64,000 bases of DNA from an uncultured Planctomyces sp. (GTDB taxonomy: Bacteria; Planctomycetota; Planctomycetia; Planctomycetales; Planctomycetaceae), in NCBI GenBank assembly GCA_937904325.1, contig CALGTK010000375.1:55034-119033 (forward strand). Reading direction: 5' to 3'. The notes below the pieces were generated by a model, which ran no database searches, was not told the origin of the DNA, and saw nothing but the letters and a program-made list of their open reading frames with translations. Below, piece after piece: positions 1-9,103 of this stretch (positions are counted from its first letter, which is position 1; every line of letters starts with the position of its first letter). Made by a program: the position numbers and the translations under genes.

Positions 1-204
1 CGTGCCAGCGAGGTCGCAACCAACAATGTATGGAAACTCGGTCGCCAGCGCGACGGCGCCGCTGCGAATGTAAGTATCGATCGGGTTAACTGCGACCGCT
101 CCGACTTTGACGAGTACTTCGTTTGCGGCCGGCTCAGGAGTCGGCAGGTCTCCGTACTGAATGACGCTCGGTTCACCGGTCTCTCTGATCAAAGCAGCTT
201 TCAT
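1..204 (-). CDS. Zinc-type alcohol dehydrogenase / quinone oxidoreductase, N-terminal part (runs off the window)
   Basis: Translating the complement from the ATG at 204 gives 68 residues beginning MKAALIRETGEPSVIQYGDL and continuing with EVLVKVGAVAVNPIDTYIRSG. This is the GroES-like N-terminal domain of the medium-chain dehydrogenase/reductase superfamily. The VNP-D-xxR-G pattern is typical of the quinone oxidoreductase branch. The nucleotide-binding domain lies outside the window, so cofactor and substrate cannot be read. The ORF track misses it because it is open at the edge. It lies downstream of the thioredoxin-like lipoprotein gene on the same strand, separated by a large inverted repeat, so co-transcription is uncertain. 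Confidence 0.82.
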   Translation of the reverse strand, partial: MKAALIRETGEPSVIQYGDLPTPEPAANEVLVKVGAVAVNPIDTYIRSGAVALATEFPYIVGCDLAGT

Positions 205-237
205 TGAGGAGTTCCTGCACTACTTCGCCGTTGAATG

Positions 238-295
238 TGTAGGGTGGGTATTGCCGACCAGCCTGTTTGTTCGTGGTGGCGGTGCCCACCCTGCA
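238..295. repeat. Large imperfect inverted repeat (18-bp arms)
   Basis: The left arm TGTAGGGTGGGTATTGCC (238-255) and right arm GGCGGTGCCCACCCTGCA (278-295) pair along all 18 positions, counting four G-U wobbles, around a 22-nt loop. It lies 14 nt past the stop of the lipoprotein gene at 310 and upstream of the oxidoreductase start at 204. There is no clear U-tract, so it may be a dispersed repeat (REP-like) or an RNA-stabilising hairpin rather than a classical terminator. Confidence 0.6.
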
Positions 296-309
296 TGACA
301 AGAGTCTTC

Positions 310-990
310 TTACTCTGACTCCGCAGGCGACGATTCGCCTGAGAAACTTTGCGAAACCAGTTCGGTTACAAACGGCGTAATATCTTTTTGGTACGTAAAC
401 GATTCGCCGTCTGACTCGTCGAACTGGCGAGCCAGTTTTCCATCGACGTCAAACACGAAGACGGCAGGAATCGATGCGATTCTCAGCTTGTCATCCATCA
501 CCGTCAGGCTTTCGTCGCTCAGGATGAAATTGTCAAGCGTTGATTTTTTCTGTTCAAGAAACTCGAGCGCAGCTTTTCGACAGTCTTCGATGGGGTAGTC
601 CGGGAGGCCATCGTAGTCCAGACTCGCTGACACACATCGAACCTGATCGTGGGGAAGTTCGTTGTGGAGAGCGACAAGACCGGGAAACTCTTTCATGCAC
701 GGCGGGCAGGAAGTTGACCAGTAATCAACGATAACGATTTTGCCTTCTGATCCGGCAATCGATGTCTGAAGTTCATCGAAAGAAACGACTTTCAGGTCAA
801 CTGTCGCTGCAGTGGCAGCGCCATTCGAACCTTCGTCATCTATCGGCAGTAGCGACTCGGTCGAGTCAACGGTCCGCGCGTCCGGAGTGCCTGCGGGCGA
901 CGCGGTCCCGGTGGCCACATTCTGACCACAGCCTGTAACACCGAATGCGAAGACAAGCAGACCAGCAAATAGAAATATGGTTCGAGTCAT
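310..990 (-). CDS. TlpA-like thioredoxin-fold lipoprotein
   Basis: This 226-residue protein opens with a short hydrophobic signal ending in a lipobox (FGVTGC, lipidated Cys21). A low-complexity linker of about 40 residues follows, then a thioredoxin-fold domain from about residue 65. The redox motif is WSTSCPPC (Cys95, Cys98), and a cis-Pro region follows (IPAVFVFD). It is probably a membrane-anchored thiol-disulfide oxidoreductase acting outside the cytoplasm, as TlpA/ResA proteins do in cytochrome c or disulfide handling. That role is a family inference. No cytochrome biogenesis gene is adjacent. A second TlpA-like protein lies at 41.3-42.0 kb with a different motif (CKYC). Confidence 0.88.
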   Translation of the reverse strand: MTRTIFLFAGLLVFAFGVTGCGQNVATGTASPAGTPDARTVDSTESLLPIDDEGSNGAATAATVDLKVVSFDELQTSIAGSEGKIVIVDYWSTSCPPCMKEFPGLVALHNELPHDQVRCVSASLDYDGLPDYPIEDCRKAALEFLEQKKSTLDNFILSDESLTVMDDKLRIASIPAVFVFDVDGKLARQFDESDGESFTYQKDITPFVTELVSQSFSGESSPAESE

Positions 991-1081
991 GGAGACGTTC
1001 CACTTTGAGCAGTGATTTTCAGGCAGGCCGGAACAAGCTCCGCGCCGGCAATCGGCTCATCCGGCCAGAATAACTATAGCG

Positions 1082-2230
1082 TCACACATGCTGAAGGAGC
1101 ATCTCGCGGAATTGGCCGAAGAGGTAGTGGCTGTCGTGAGGACCGGCTGAAGCTTCGGGATGATACTGCACGGCGAATGCGGGGTAATCTTTGTGCCGGA
1201 TTCCTTCGACCGTTTGATCGTTAAGGCTCACGTGAGTCACCTCAACGTTCGATGGCATTGAGTCTGCTTCCAGAGCGAAACCGTGATTCTGCGACGTGAT
1301 CTCGACTTTACCCGTGCTCTTATTGAGGACCGGCTGGTTGGCTCCACGGTGCCCGAATCGCATTTTGAAAATTTCAGCGCCGCACGCGAGGCCGAGCAGT
1401 TGGTTGCCGAGGCAGATTCCAAAGATCGGAGTCTTGCCAAGCAGTCCCTGAATCGTCTTGATGGCGTACTCCAGCGGGCGAGGATCGCCAGGACCGTTCG
1501 AGAGAAACACGCCAGCAGGCGAGAGTTCCAGAATTTGCTCAGCGCTCCAGGTGCCTGGCACAACGGTGACTTTGCAGCCGAGTTGCTTCAGGTGCCGCGG
1601 GATGTTCCACTTCATGCCGTAGTCAATGGCGACGACATGCGGGCCTTCACCAGTTGTCGCCTCGTGGATTCCATCGTAACCGCCGGTCACGGGGTCTCGA
1701 ATGATCTCGTTCAGGCCTTCTGACCAGCTAGCGCTTCCTGCAGGGATGACCTCACTGACAAGGTCCTGCCCGGCCAGTTCTGGACTTTTTTTAGCTTTAG
1801 CGATCAAGGAGTCGTTGTCGAGGTCCTCGGTCGAGATGATGCCGGTCATCACTCCCTGAATTCGGATTCGCCTGACGAGCGATCGTGTATCGAGACCATC
1901 GATTCCAATCACGCCGTGTTTTGCCAGATAGCTGTCGAGCGATTCGTCCGATCGAAAATTGCTTTCGTGGCGGCAGAGTTCTTTGACGATGAATCCTCGC
2001 AGCGAAAGTCCGCCGCTTTCGACATCCTCGAGATTGACTCCGTAATTACCGATCAGCGGGTACGTCATGGTGACGATCTGGCCGCAGTAAGACGGATCAG
2101 TGAGGATTTCCTGGTAGCCGGTCATGCTGGTGTTGAACACGACTTCGCCGTGGATTTCACCAGAAGCACCAAAGGCTCGGCCTTCAAAGACCGAACCGTC
2201 AACCAGAGCAAGTTTCGCCGGACGACTCAT
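1082..2230 (-). CDS. carA: Carbamoyl-phosphate synthase small (glutaminase) subunit
   Basis: CarA hydrolyses glutamine and channels ammonia to the large subunit (CarB) for carbamoyl phosphate, feeding pyrimidine and arginine synthesis. The N-terminal CPSase domain contains TSMTGYQEILTDPSY. The C-terminal class I amidotransferase domain has its nucleophile in GICLGNQ (Cys273) and HPE near the end (His357, Glu359). The ORF is open to 2389, but the ATG at 2230 (MSRPAKLALVDGSVFEGRAF) gives the usual length of 382 residues, and the extra 53 residues resemble no CarA N-terminus. No carB gene is nearby. The gene follows the ArsR-type regulator gene, with a terminator-like hairpin between them. Confidence 0.95.
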   Translation of the reverse strand: MSRPAKLALVDGSVFEGRAFGASGEIHGEVVFNTSMTGYQEILTDPSYCGQIVTMTYPLIGNYGVNLEDVESGGLSLRGFIVKELCRHESNFRSDESLDSYLAKHGVIGIDGLDTRSLVRRIRIQGVMTGIISTEDLDNDSLIAKAKKSPELAGQDLVSEVIPAGSASWSEGLNEIIRDPVTGGYDGIHEATTGEGPHVVAIDYGMKWNIPRHLKQLGCKVTVVPGTWSAEQILELSPAGVFLSNGPGDPRPLEYAIKTIQGLLGKTPIFGICLGNQLLGLACGAEIFKMRFGHRGANQPVLNKSTGKVEITSQNHGFALEADSMPSNVEVTHVSLNDQTVEGIRHKDYPAFAVQYHPEASAGPHDSHYLFGQFREMLLQHV

Positions 2231-2344
2231 GCGTATGCACCGTGAGCGTGAGAACGAATATTGAACGCAGGGAAGTCCCTGCAGAATGCGAGCGCATGCT
2301 CGCGAGGCGGGGGCGACTTCTATCAAAGTGCGGCGCAAAATAGA

Positions 2345-2370
2345 AGAGACCGCCGGATTGAGCGGTCTCT
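2345..2370 (-). terminator. Terminator-like hairpin after the ArsR-type gene
   Basis: A perfect 9-bp inverted repeat, AGAGACCGC / GCGGTCTCT, with an 8-nt loop lies 31 nt past the regulator stop (2402). Read on the minus strand it is followed by TCTATTTTG, a modest U-rich tail. It separates the regulator from carA. Confidence 0.6.
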
Positions 2371-2401
2371 GGAATGGCTCGTTGAGCACGGGATGCTATG
2401 C

Positions 2402-2875
2402 TCATTCCGTACTGCTGGTTTCGTCCTGCCGGAGCACAAAATCACTGAATCTCAGCGACTCGCCGGTTTCGGCCGTCATATTGGCAAACAGCTCGCCCAT
2501 GATCCGATGAAAGTGTTCACGGCGTACGGAGTAAAAGTTGTGTTTGCCATCGCGCCGAGCTTCGATCAGGCCGGCGACTCGTAAGAGTGCGAGGTGGTGA
2601 CTGACCGCCGGCTGGCTCTGGTCGAGACGTTCGCAAAGGGCCGTAACATGCAACTCGCCTTCGCGCATCAAGTACATCAAAACTCGTAGACGAGTCTCGT
2701 CCGACAACAGTTTGAACGTCTGGACGAGATCCTGTTCGAGCTGATCTGGAAGGCCGGTTGACGCCACGCGACGGCTGTCATCGACTTCGTTAGTGCTGCT
2801 GATCATGTCATACTCGGTTTCTGCTTCGCCAATCGGCTGATCGCCGAAGTTCGCTGTGCCATCATTATCAGTCAA
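2402..2875 (-). CDS. ArsR-family winged-helix transcriptional regulator
   Basis: Of 157 residues, about 45-140 form an ArsR/SmtB winged helix. Characteristic stretches are FKLLSDETRLRVLMYL, the recognition region SQPAVSHHLALLRVAGLIEARR, and a wing with GKHNFYSV. The metal-binding ELCVCDL box of ArsR is replaced by ELHVTALCERL, so metal sensing is not evident. The first 40 residues are acidic and probably disordered. The track start is a TTG at 2875; it is preceded by GAGG seven nucleotides upstream and is therefore credible. An internal ATG at 2806 lacks a comparable site. Downstream is carA; regulation of that gene is possible but not shown. Confidence 0.88.
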   Translation of the reverse strand: MTDNDGTANFGDQPIGEAETEYDMISSTNEVDDSRRVASTGLPDQLEQDLVQTFKLLSDETRLRVLMYLMREGELHVTALCERLDQSQPAVSHHLALLRVAGLIEARRDGKHNFYSVRREHFHRIMGELFANMTAETGESLRFSDFVLRQDETSSTE

Positions 2876-3270
2876 CGCATAACCTCAGTGTTCGCAACCG
2901 CCTGGTAGACCAAATCGCCAGCCAGCCGATGAGATAACGCGATGCTTCCGGAGCGGTTAAACAAGCCGGACGCCCGCAGATCTACGATAGAAACTGTAAA
3001 ATCGACGAATCAGCCATAATTAAATTGAAGAATTGTCCAACATCGGCACTGACGACAATGTCCAGCAACGTAAAGAATGGCGCAACCTGAACCCTATCAA
3101 CGACTTTGATTGCTGACGAAACGTCATTCGAAATGCTGGATGACCTGACTACGGATGTGAGTTGCACAGAACGTGCGTCGATTAGGTCATCGAGAAAAGA
3201 TTCGATGATTATGGACGGACCAAATTGCCCCGTCAATCAGTGGACTGGGATTTTCAACAAGGTTCGGCGA
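2876..3270. other. Intergenic region with no convincing gene
   Basis: This 395-nt stretch separates the regulator start from the murA stop. The two ORFs here (minus 84 aa, plus 100 aa) overlap each other on opposite strands and resemble nothing I recognise. It should hold the promoter of the regulator gene and the 3' end of the murA transcript. No strong hairpin was found. Confidence 0.5.
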
Positions 3271-4749
3271 TTAGCTTGCCGGCTCCTGTTTCGCCTTCGA
3301 GGCTGCTGGGCTCTGAAGTGGAGCGAGCGTTTCCGCACTGTCGACTCGAATCTGGCGACGGTCTTCCAGCTTGACGGCTCCTTCGACATGACCGGACGCG
3401 GTCAATGAACTGGAATTTTCAATCGGTTGGGTCAGCCTCAGGCTGACCGGCACATTTTCCTCACAATCATTCATGCGTCGGATGTCTGCACCGAGAGAAT
3501 TCAGCCGATTTTCGAACTGCTCGTATCCCCGGTCGAGGTGATAGATTCGGCGAATCACCGATTCTCCATCGGCGGCCATCGCCGCAAGGACGAGTGCCGC
3601 ACTTGCCCGAAGATCGCAAGCCATCACACAAGCGCCGTGCAATTTTTCAGTTCCGTTGATAATCGCACTTTGGCCTTCACGGTGAATACTCGCGCCGAGC
3701 CGAACGAGTTCGGCAACATGCATGAATCGATCGGGGAAGACTTTGTCGGTCACCACACTGATTCCATCCGCTCGGCTGAGCAACGCCATAAATTGAGCCT
3801 GCACGTCTGTCGGCAGGCCCGGATACGGTAACGCTGAGCATTCGGTCGAAGTCAGTTTTCCCGACGGAAGGACGTGCAGTGTGCTGCGGTCTGAGCTTCC
3901 AGGATCTTCGGTGATTCCAATACGGACTCCGACATCTTTCAGTTTGTCCAGCACCGCGCTAAGATGATCGATGCAGACATTTTCGACGCTGACTTCGCCA
4001 TGTGTGATCGCTCCGGCAATGAGCAGTGTCGCTGCTTCGATGCGATCTGGAATGACGTGATGTTCGGCACCCGCCAACGACTCCACGCCTTCGATTTGCA
4101 GGAACGGCGTACCGAGCCCTTCGATCTTCGCGCCCATCGCATTAAGCAGCTGCCCATAATCGGCAACTTCGGGTTCGCACGCCGCTGACTCGATCGTTGT
4201 AACGCCGTCGGCCAACGCCGCTGCAGCCATCACGTTGCAGGTTCCTGTGACGGTGCTACCGAACGAGCCGCCAAGAAAGACTCGTGCGCCCTTCAGCTTC
4301 CTGGCTGTCGCGATGACATAGCCATGTTCAATTCGAATATCGGCTCCCAGAGCCTTCAGACCTTTCAGATGCAGATCGATCGGCCGGTCGCCGATGTTGC
4401 AGCCGCCTGGCAATGAAACGGTCGCTCTTCCTCGCCGAGTGAGCAACGGCCCAAGTACGCAAATGCTGGCACGCATGCGGCGGACAAGTTCGTAGTCTGC
4501 GACAACGGGCGAGTCGTCGATTACTTCCAGGCGAAGTGCGTTGTCAGCCTGTCGTTCACTGATGACGCCGAGCGTACCGAGAAGCTGCGACAAAGTTCGG
4601 ACATCAACGAGGTCGGGGACGTCGTGCAGCGTGATCGGCCCGTCAGCCATCAGCGAGGCAGCCATGATCGGCAGGGCCGCGTTCTTGGCCCCACTGACTC
4701 GAACTTGCCCCTTCAACGGCTTCCCGCCCCGCACAACAAACATGTCCAT
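3271..4749 (-). CDS. murA: UDP-N-acetylglucosamine 1-carboxyvinyltransferase
   Basis: MurA transfers enolpyruvate from PEP to UDP-GlcNAc, the first committed step of peptidoglycan synthesis in the cytoplasm. The two-lobed EPSP-synthase fold is complete. The N-terminus reads [20 protein letters not shown], and the catalytic/fosfomycin-target cysteine is present in [16 protein letters not shown] (Cys117). [13 protein letters not shown] and the terminal [18 protein letters not shown] are also present. The start has an ideal AGGAGG seven bases upstream. At 492 residues it is about 60 longer than usual; the excess is a low-complexity C-terminal tail after [10 protein letters not shown]. MurA matters here because planctomycetes were once thought to lack peptidoglycan. 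prmC and prfA lie upstream on the same strand. Confidence 0.96.
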   Translation of the reverse strand: MDMFVVRGGKPLKGQVRVSGAKNAALPIMAASLMADGPITLHDVPDLVDVRTLSQLLGTLGVISERQADNALRLEVIDDSPVVADYELVRRMRASICVLGPLLTRRGRATVSLPGGCNIGDRPIDLHLKGLKALGADIRIEHGYVIATARKLKGARVFLGGSFGSTVTGTCNVMAAAALADGVTTIESAACEPEVADYGQLLNAMGAKIEGLGTPFLQIEGVESLAGAEHHVIPDRIEAATLLIAGAITHGEVSVENVCIDHLSAVLDKLKDVGVRIGITEDPGSSDRSTLHVLPSGKLTSTECSALPYPGLPTDVQAQFMALLSRADGISVVTDKVFPDRFMHVAELVRLGASIHREGQSAIINGTEKLHGACVMACDLRASAALVLAAMAADGESVIRRIYHLDRGYEQFENRLNSLGADIRRMNDCEENVPVSLRLTQPIENSSSLTASGHVEGAVKLEDRRQIRVDSAETLAPLQSPAASKAKQEPAS

Positions 4750-4781
4750 CCCTGGACCTCCTCAATCGTCAGTAGTCGTAG

Positions 4782-4799
4782 GGTGCGTCTCGACGCACC
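4782..4799. repeat. Short perfect inverted repeat between murA and prmC
   Basis: GGTGCGTC / GACGCACC (8-bp arms, 2-nt gap) lies 32 nt upstream of the murA start and downstream of prmC. The tiny loop makes it more like a palindromic dispersed repeat or protein site than a terminator. Confidence 0.5.
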
Positions 4800-4841
4800 A
4801 TTCTGGTCGATGATAGCTCGGAACCCACCGACCGATAACCG

Positions 4842-5747
4842 TCAGCTCATCAGTCTCTTCCTTGCCCAGACGATTCGCGAATGACCTCCGAGATCCTTCA
4901 CAATCTGAGCAGGCTCGAATCCACCTGAATCAGCAAAGAGTTGAGTAACCGCGGCACTTTGCTGTTCACCAATCTCCAGCAGCAACGCTCCGCTGTTCGC
5001 CAGCCACGGGCCACTTTCCGCAATCAGTCGCCTGACGATGTCCAGGCCGTCGACTCCGCCTCGTAACGCAAGTTGCGGCTCGTGCAGGCGAACGTCGAGC
5101 TGCAGTGTATCCATTTCCTCATCCGTCACATACGGCGGATTCGCGGTAATAACTTCGAACAAAGCGTCGCTGGAAAGCGGACTGAACAGGTCGCCCTGCA
5201 GCAACGAAATCCTGCCCGTCAGACCGTTTTTCTGGATGTTTCGCTGGGCAACCTGGTGGACTTGATCGTCCAGTTCAATGGCTGTCAGGGTGGCGGATTC
5301 ACAGTTCGAAGCAATGGCGACCGGTACGCAGCCGGTCCCCGTGCAGACGTCCAGGACGGTTGCTGCCGGGAGTTCATTGAGAATTTCCAGAGCGGTTACA
5401 ACTAGAGTTTCCGTGTCCGGCCGCGGGATCAGTACGCCAGGTTCTACCTCGAAATCCAGCCCAAAGAATTCACGAAAACCAACGAGGTAAGCAACCGGCT
5501 CCAAAGTTGCGCGGCGTCTGACAAGATCGCGCATCACGGCGCGTTCATCGGGCTCCAGCGGAGTGTCGTACTGAGTGTAGAGCTGAATTCGCTGACAACC
5601 TCGGGCGTGCGCCAACAGAATCTCAGCGTCAAGTCTGGGTGACTCGCTGCCGTGCTGCTTCAAATGCCCGATCGTCCAGTCCAGGACTTTCTTAACGGTC
5701 CAGACTTCTTCGGCATCGGCAGTTTTGGGAGTCCCTTCGCTGCTCAC
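4842..5747 (-). CDS. prmC: Peptide chain release factor N5-glutamine methyltransferase
   Basis: PrmC (HemK) uses S-adenosylmethionine to methylate the glutamine of the GGQ motif of release factors. The 301-residue protein has an N-terminal helical domain (DAEILLAHA region). A class I methyltransferase domain follows, with the SAM loop VLDVCTGTGCVPVAIA and the substrate-gripping motif NPPYV. The start codon is GTG, with GGAA seven bases upstream. It lies immediately downstream of prfA, which encodes its substrate (27-nt gap, same strand), the classic prfA-prmC arrangement. Confidence 0.95.
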   Translation of the reverse strand: MSSEGTPKTADAEEVWTVKKVLDWTIGHLKQHGSESPRLDAEILLAHARGCQRIQLYTQYDTPLEPDERAVMRDLVRRRATLEPVAYLVGFREFFGLDFEVEPGVLIPRPDTETLVVTALEILNELPAATVLDVCTGTGCVPVAIASNCESATLTAIELDDQVHQVAQRNIQKNGLTGRISLLQGDLFSPLSSDALFEVITANPPYVTDEEMDTLQLDVRLHEPQLALRGGVDGLDIVRRLIAESGPWLANSGALLLEIGEQQSAAVTQLFADSGGFEPAQIVKDLGGHSRIVWARKRLMS

Positions 5748-5774
5748 TGGGTATTCCGTTTTCGAGGCAGCAGT

Positions 5775-6845
5775 CTAGGTGACGCCGCCCTTGAGGCGTT
5801 CCATCCGGTCAAACTCGAGCAGGGCGTCGACAAGCTCATCAATATTGCCCTGCAGAATCTGATCCAGCTTGTGGACGGAAAGATTGATGCGGTGATCAGT
5901 GATCCGGTTCTGTGGAAAGTTGTAGGTGCGAATTCGCTGACTTCGATCTCCTGACCCGACCAGCGTGCGACGATGCTCTGCCCGCGCGTTGGCAGCTTCC
6001 ATTTCTTTTTGTTCGAGGAGTCGGCTTCGCAGAACCCGCATCGCCTTTGCTCGGTTCTTGTGCTGACTCTTCTCGTCCTGAATCTTCACGACGATTCCGG
6101 TTGGAATGTGTGTGATGCGGACGGCGCTTTCCACTTTGTTGACCTTTTGTCCGCCGGGACCGCCAGCACGCATTGTATCAATCTGCAGGTCTTCGTTGTC
6201 GATTTCGATCTCGACTTCAGTTGCCTCAGCCATCACGGCGACTGTCGCGGCACTGGTGTGAACTCGGCCCTGGGCTTCCGTTTCAGGAACTCGTTGGACG
6301 CGATGCCCACCACTTTCGAACTGCAGGCGATGAAAGCAGCCTTCGCCTGAGATCGACAGAACCAGTTCCTTCAGACCGCCAAGTTCCGAAGCGTTCATTT
6401 CGATAATTTCGAACTTCCAGCCCTGGAGTTCGAGATATCGCCTATACATCTCGAAAAGATCGCGAGCGAAAAGAGCGGCTTCGTCGCCGCCAGCTCCAGC
6501 TCGGATTTCCATGATGCAACTTCCACGAGTCAGCGAATCACCGGACAGAACGATGTCTTCCAGTTCTTCCCGCATGGCTTCGTACTGAGCGGTCAGGTTA
6601 GCCAGTTCTTCGCGAGCGTACTCGCGCGCCGCAGACTCTGTTTCTTCCTGAAACATTTCCTTGGCAGTTTCGCAGTCTTCTTCGAGCTGATTGAACGCTC
6701 GCGTTCGCAGAGCAACCTTCGAAAGCCCACCATATTCCCGCTGGATATCCAGCAGTTTATGGGTGTCCGCAAGAACTTCGGGATCCTGCAATTGCTGCTC
6801 AAGCTCTTCGTAGCGTTTGAGCTTTTCCTGCAGACTGGGGAACAT
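5775..6845 (-). CDS. prfA: Peptide chain release factor 1
   Basis: RF1 recognises UAG and UAA stop codons and triggers peptide release. The 356-residue protein has a helical N-terminal domain. The GGQ loop ([19 protein letters not shown]) is intact. The codon-recognition tripeptide region reads [15 protein letters not shown], where PET stands in place of the PxT of RF1 rather than the SPF of RF2, so this is RF1. It heads the prfA-prmC pair; rpmE lies 250 nt upstream on the same strand. Confidence 0.96.
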   Translation of the reverse strand: MFPSLQEKLKRYEELEQQLQDPEVLADTHKLLDIQREYGGLSKVALRTRAFNQLEEDCETAKEMFQEETESAAREYAREELANLTAQYEAMREELEDIVLSGDSLTRGSCIMEIRAGAGGDEAALFARDLFEMYRRYLELQGWKFEIIEMNASELGGLKELVLSISGEGCFHRLQFESGGHRVQRVPETEAQGRVHTSAATVAVMAEATEVEIEIDNEDLQIDTMRAGGPGGQKVNKVESAVRITHIPTGIVVKIQDEKSQHKNRAKAMRVLRSRLLEQKEMEAANARAEHRRTLVGSGDRSQRIRTYNFPQNRITDHRINLSVHKLDQILQGNIDELVDALLEFDRMERLKGGVT

Positions 6846-7097
6846 CGAAACTGATCCTTAATCAACGGGGGCAGCGGATTTCAAAACCGAATGCGACGTA
6901 ATTTGAGTGTCGGGTTCGGTTTGTTTTCGGTGAAAATTCCCCGTTCGCATGCAAAGCTCTGCAAGCATGCCGCCCAGGCCCAACCGCGCAGCAAGCAAAC
7001 TTGCTGCAAACGTCCCAGACAAGAGGTAACAGCGACTTCACGGCACTGCCCAATGCAGAAGAGCACCCCGTGAGGAATTCGTCTGTCACCCCGAAAG

Positions 7098-7313
7098 CTA
7101 GCTTTTCTTCCGCTCGGCCCAGTTGTACTTCTTCTGGAACTTTTCAACTCGACCGGCACTGTCGATGTACTTCATCGTTCCCGTGTAGAACGGGTGACAG
7201 GCGGAGCAGATATCAATCTGAAGTTTCTCGACAGTGCTTCGAGTTTGAAAAGTGTTGCCGCAGCTGCACTTAACTTCAGTTTCGTGGTAATCCGGGTGAA
7301 TGTCTTGCTTCAT
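7098..7313 (-). CDS. rpmE: 50S ribosomal protein L31 (zinc-binding form)
   Basis: The track ORF begins at 7370, but the ATG at 7313 ([20 protein letters not shown]) matches the L31 N-terminus and has AGG eight bases upstream. The 71-residue product carries the zinc ligands of the C+ form, KCSCG and [10 protein letters not shown]. That form is regarded as the zinc-replete version that can serve as a zinc store. lspA lies upstream and prfA downstream on the same strand. A small hairpin sits in its leader. Confidence 0.95.
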   Translation of the reverse strand: MKQDIHPDYHETEVKCSCGNTFQTRSTVEKLQIDICSACHPFYTGTMKYIDSAGRVEKFQKKYNWAERKKS

Positions 7314-7348
7314 GACGCTACCTGAGTGCAAATCCGAATATGGGGTTT

Positions 7349-7371
7349 GTTGATCACCTGTTGGGATCAAC
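7349..7371 (-). promoter_or_regulatory. Hairpin in the rpmE leader
   Basis: GTTGATC / GATCAAC (7 bp, 9-nt loop) lies 36 nt upstream of the rpmE start and about 105 nt after lspA. It could be an lspA terminator (weak, no U-tract) or part of an L31 leader; the sequence cannot decide. Confidence 0.35.
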
Positions 7372-7475
7372 TTGAGTTTCGCCGCAAATCCACCATCGTG
7401 GATCGGGCCGAAAGCAAGCCGAGCAGTCTATGGACGACTCCTCGAAACAGCAAGTGCGCCACTATTTGCTCGCCA

Positions 7476-8087
7476 TTAAGCTTTGCTCTGAAGCGAAGAA
7501 TTACCGGTCGTCACGGTTGGAGCGGCATCCGGCTGAGACTCGTTGGCAAGATTGTTCGCCGGCTCAGCTCGAAATGACTGAATTGCGAGCATGATCGCAC
7601 CAGTGACGAGGAAACAGTCCGCTGCGTTAAAAATAGGATAGTGGTACGTCCCAAACGTGAACGCAAGGAAGTCTCGGACTCCGTAAATGGCTGATCCATC
7701 GGGCCTTACGCAGCCGTGCAGGCCAAGTCTGTCATATAGATTGCCCAGTGTCCCGGCCATGATCAGACCAAGACAGGTCGTTAACCACAAGCTGTTTGCG
7801 GCTCTATAAACAAACAGCCAGATTAAGACGCCGGCGACCGCACCAATGCTTAACAACGCGAACAGCCAGGTATATCCCTGGCCCATGCCCCACAAAGCTC
7901 CCTCGTTGATGCTCGTCAGGAAGCAGGCCGAACCCCAGTCGCCAAAGAACCCATAAGTCCAATCGCTTCGGCCGCCTGGGTAATTGAGTCTTCCAAAGAC
8001 TACCGACTTCGACCCAAGGTCGATCACCAGGCCAACGATACTGAGCAGGAAAAACCAGACGTAGCGATTTTGGGGAACTGGTGTCAT
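7476..8087 (-). CDS. lspA: Lipoprotein signal peptidase (signal peptidase II)
   Basis: LspA cleaves signal peptides ahead of the lipidated cysteine of prolipoproteins in the inner membrane, so it would process the two lipoproteins seen in this window. Four hydrophobic spans are visible in 203 residues. The conserved blocks are NEGALWG, GTLGNLYDR, VRDFL and FNAADCFL, including the active-site aspartates. The stretch between DR and RDF is longer than in enterobacterial LspA. The start overlaps the stop of the DksA-like gene by 4 nt, implying translational coupling. Confidence 0.94.
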   Translation of the reverse strand: MTPVPQNRYVWFFLLSIVGLVIDLGSKSVVFGRLNYPGGRSDWTYGFFGDWGSACFLTSINEGALWGMGQGYTWLFALLSIGAVAGVLIWLFVYRAANSLWLTTCLGLIMAGTLGNLYDRLGLHGCVRPDGSAIYGVRDFLAFTFGTYHYPIFNAADCFLVTGAIMLAIQSFRAEPANNLANESQPDAAPTVTTGNSSLQSKA

Positions 8088-8473
8088 GTGTATTGAGCTT
8101 CGTGTTTCCGTTCACACTCGACGCAATTTCGAGTCCACGGAAGTGCCTTCAGGCGGGTCTTGGGAATCAGAGCTTTACGCCCCGTTTTGCCCTCTTCAGT
8201 GCACCCCTTGCAAAGGCCGAATGTCTCGTCTTCGATTCGCTTCAGGGCTGAAGATATTTCCTTCAGAGTTTCCTGTTCGTTGTGAATCAGGTCGAGAGCA
8301 AAATCCTGCTCGTAGTTGTCCGAGCCAAGTTCAGCAGGGTGAGTCGGAGTTCGAGACTCTTCTTCACGACCAAATGCGCCGTCGGTAATGTTGTCAACAT
8401 CGCCTCGTAATCGGCCAGAAAGTGACAATAGTCGGTTCCGAAACTGGACGAGTTCGGTCTTGGACAAGGCCAT
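8084..8473 (-). CDS. DksA/TraR-family zinc-finger protein
   Basis: The 129-residue protein has an N-terminal helical (probably coiled-coil) region and a C-terminal four-cysteine finger, CKGC...CVEC, as in DksA/TraR proteins that enter the RNA polymerase secondary channel. The segment between the cysteine pairs contains the expected IPKTRLKALPWTRNC. The DxxDxA coiled-coil tip of DksA is not obvious, so true DksA activity is uncertain. It overlaps lspA by 4 nt; a DksA-like gene next to lspA is a familiar pairing. Confidence 0.85.
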   Translation of the reverse strand: MALSKTELVQFRNRLLSLSGRLRGDVDNITDGAFGREEESRTPTHPAELGSDNYEQDFALDLIHNEQETLKEISSALKRIEDETFGLCKGCTEEGKTGRKALIPKTRLKALPWTRNCVECERKHEAQYT

Positions 8474-8791
8474 GGGAAGTCATTCTCTGTTGCGAACTTT
8501 CCAGAGGGTTCCACCTCACAAAATGTCCATTCAAGCCGGCTGCCGTCCTGGCCACCTGAAATGTGATGGTCTGCAGTATTGCCGGGTTTTCTCGCTCGTT
8601 CAAGCAGGGGAGACCACGAACGGAGCTAACACCTAGTTTGACACTTCGCTGTAAGATTATTTTTCAGAACGAGTTACGTGAATTGATGACTGACTGACAA
8701 AGATCGGCATCGGTGGATGCAGGTCTCGATGACTTCATGAGTTAGAGCAAGTTTTGTTTACTTCTGACTGGACGATCCAATCCAGGTTAAT
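8474..8791. other. Intergenic region without a recognisable gene
   Basis: This 318-nt stretch lies upstream of the DksA-like/lspA pair. Short ORFs on both strands (69-82 aa) look like chance frames. It should contain the promoter for the DksA-like gene. No strong inverted repeat was seen. Confidence 0.45.
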
Positions 8792-9103
8792 TCAGCCGGT
8801 TTCTTCTTCGTCAGAGGCTTTGGTCATGGTGAAGAATAACAGTGCGGCTTCCAGCGATCCGAAGAGTAATTGATCGTCGAATCCTGATGAATTACCGGGT
8901 CGACCCGAAAGCCCTTTGCCCAGATCCTGCCGGCACAGTTTCGCCTGCAACCGGTCGCCGGGCATGGAATCTGCGACATCTATCTGCACGAACTTCAGGT
9001 GAAGCTGGCGTCTGAAACAGGATGCAACGTTGTCGCCGCAGACGCTCAGCGACGCTTGTCGAGCTTTGGGACTGACTCGAGTTTTGCTACGAACGAGATT
9101 CAT
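8792..9103 (-). CDS. Small hypothetical protein, doubtful
   Basis: This 103-residue frame starts with an ATG overlapping the stop of the ceramidase-like gene (ATGA), the arrangement expected for coupled translation. It ends with an acidic tail (KASDEEETG). I recognise no domain, see no strong ribosome-binding site, and the middle is rich in Arg, Ser and Gly. It may be real and coupled, or a chance ORF. Confidence 0.3.
   Translation of the reverse strand: MNLVRSKTRVSPKARQASLSVCGDNVASCFRRQLHLKFVQIDVADSMPGDRLQAKLCRQDLGKGLSGRPGNSSGFDDQLLFGSLEAALLFFTMTKASDEEETG

Noticed and set aside
2982-3408. 84-aa minus ORF and 100-aa plus ORF near the murA end
   Set aside because: They overlap each other on opposite strands, and the plus ORF runs antisense into murA; neither has support.
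8792-9103. Possible functional partner of the ceramidase-like gene through the ATGA overlap
   Set aside because: Kept only as a doubtful CDS: coupling geometry alone does not support a function, and the sequence shows no domain.
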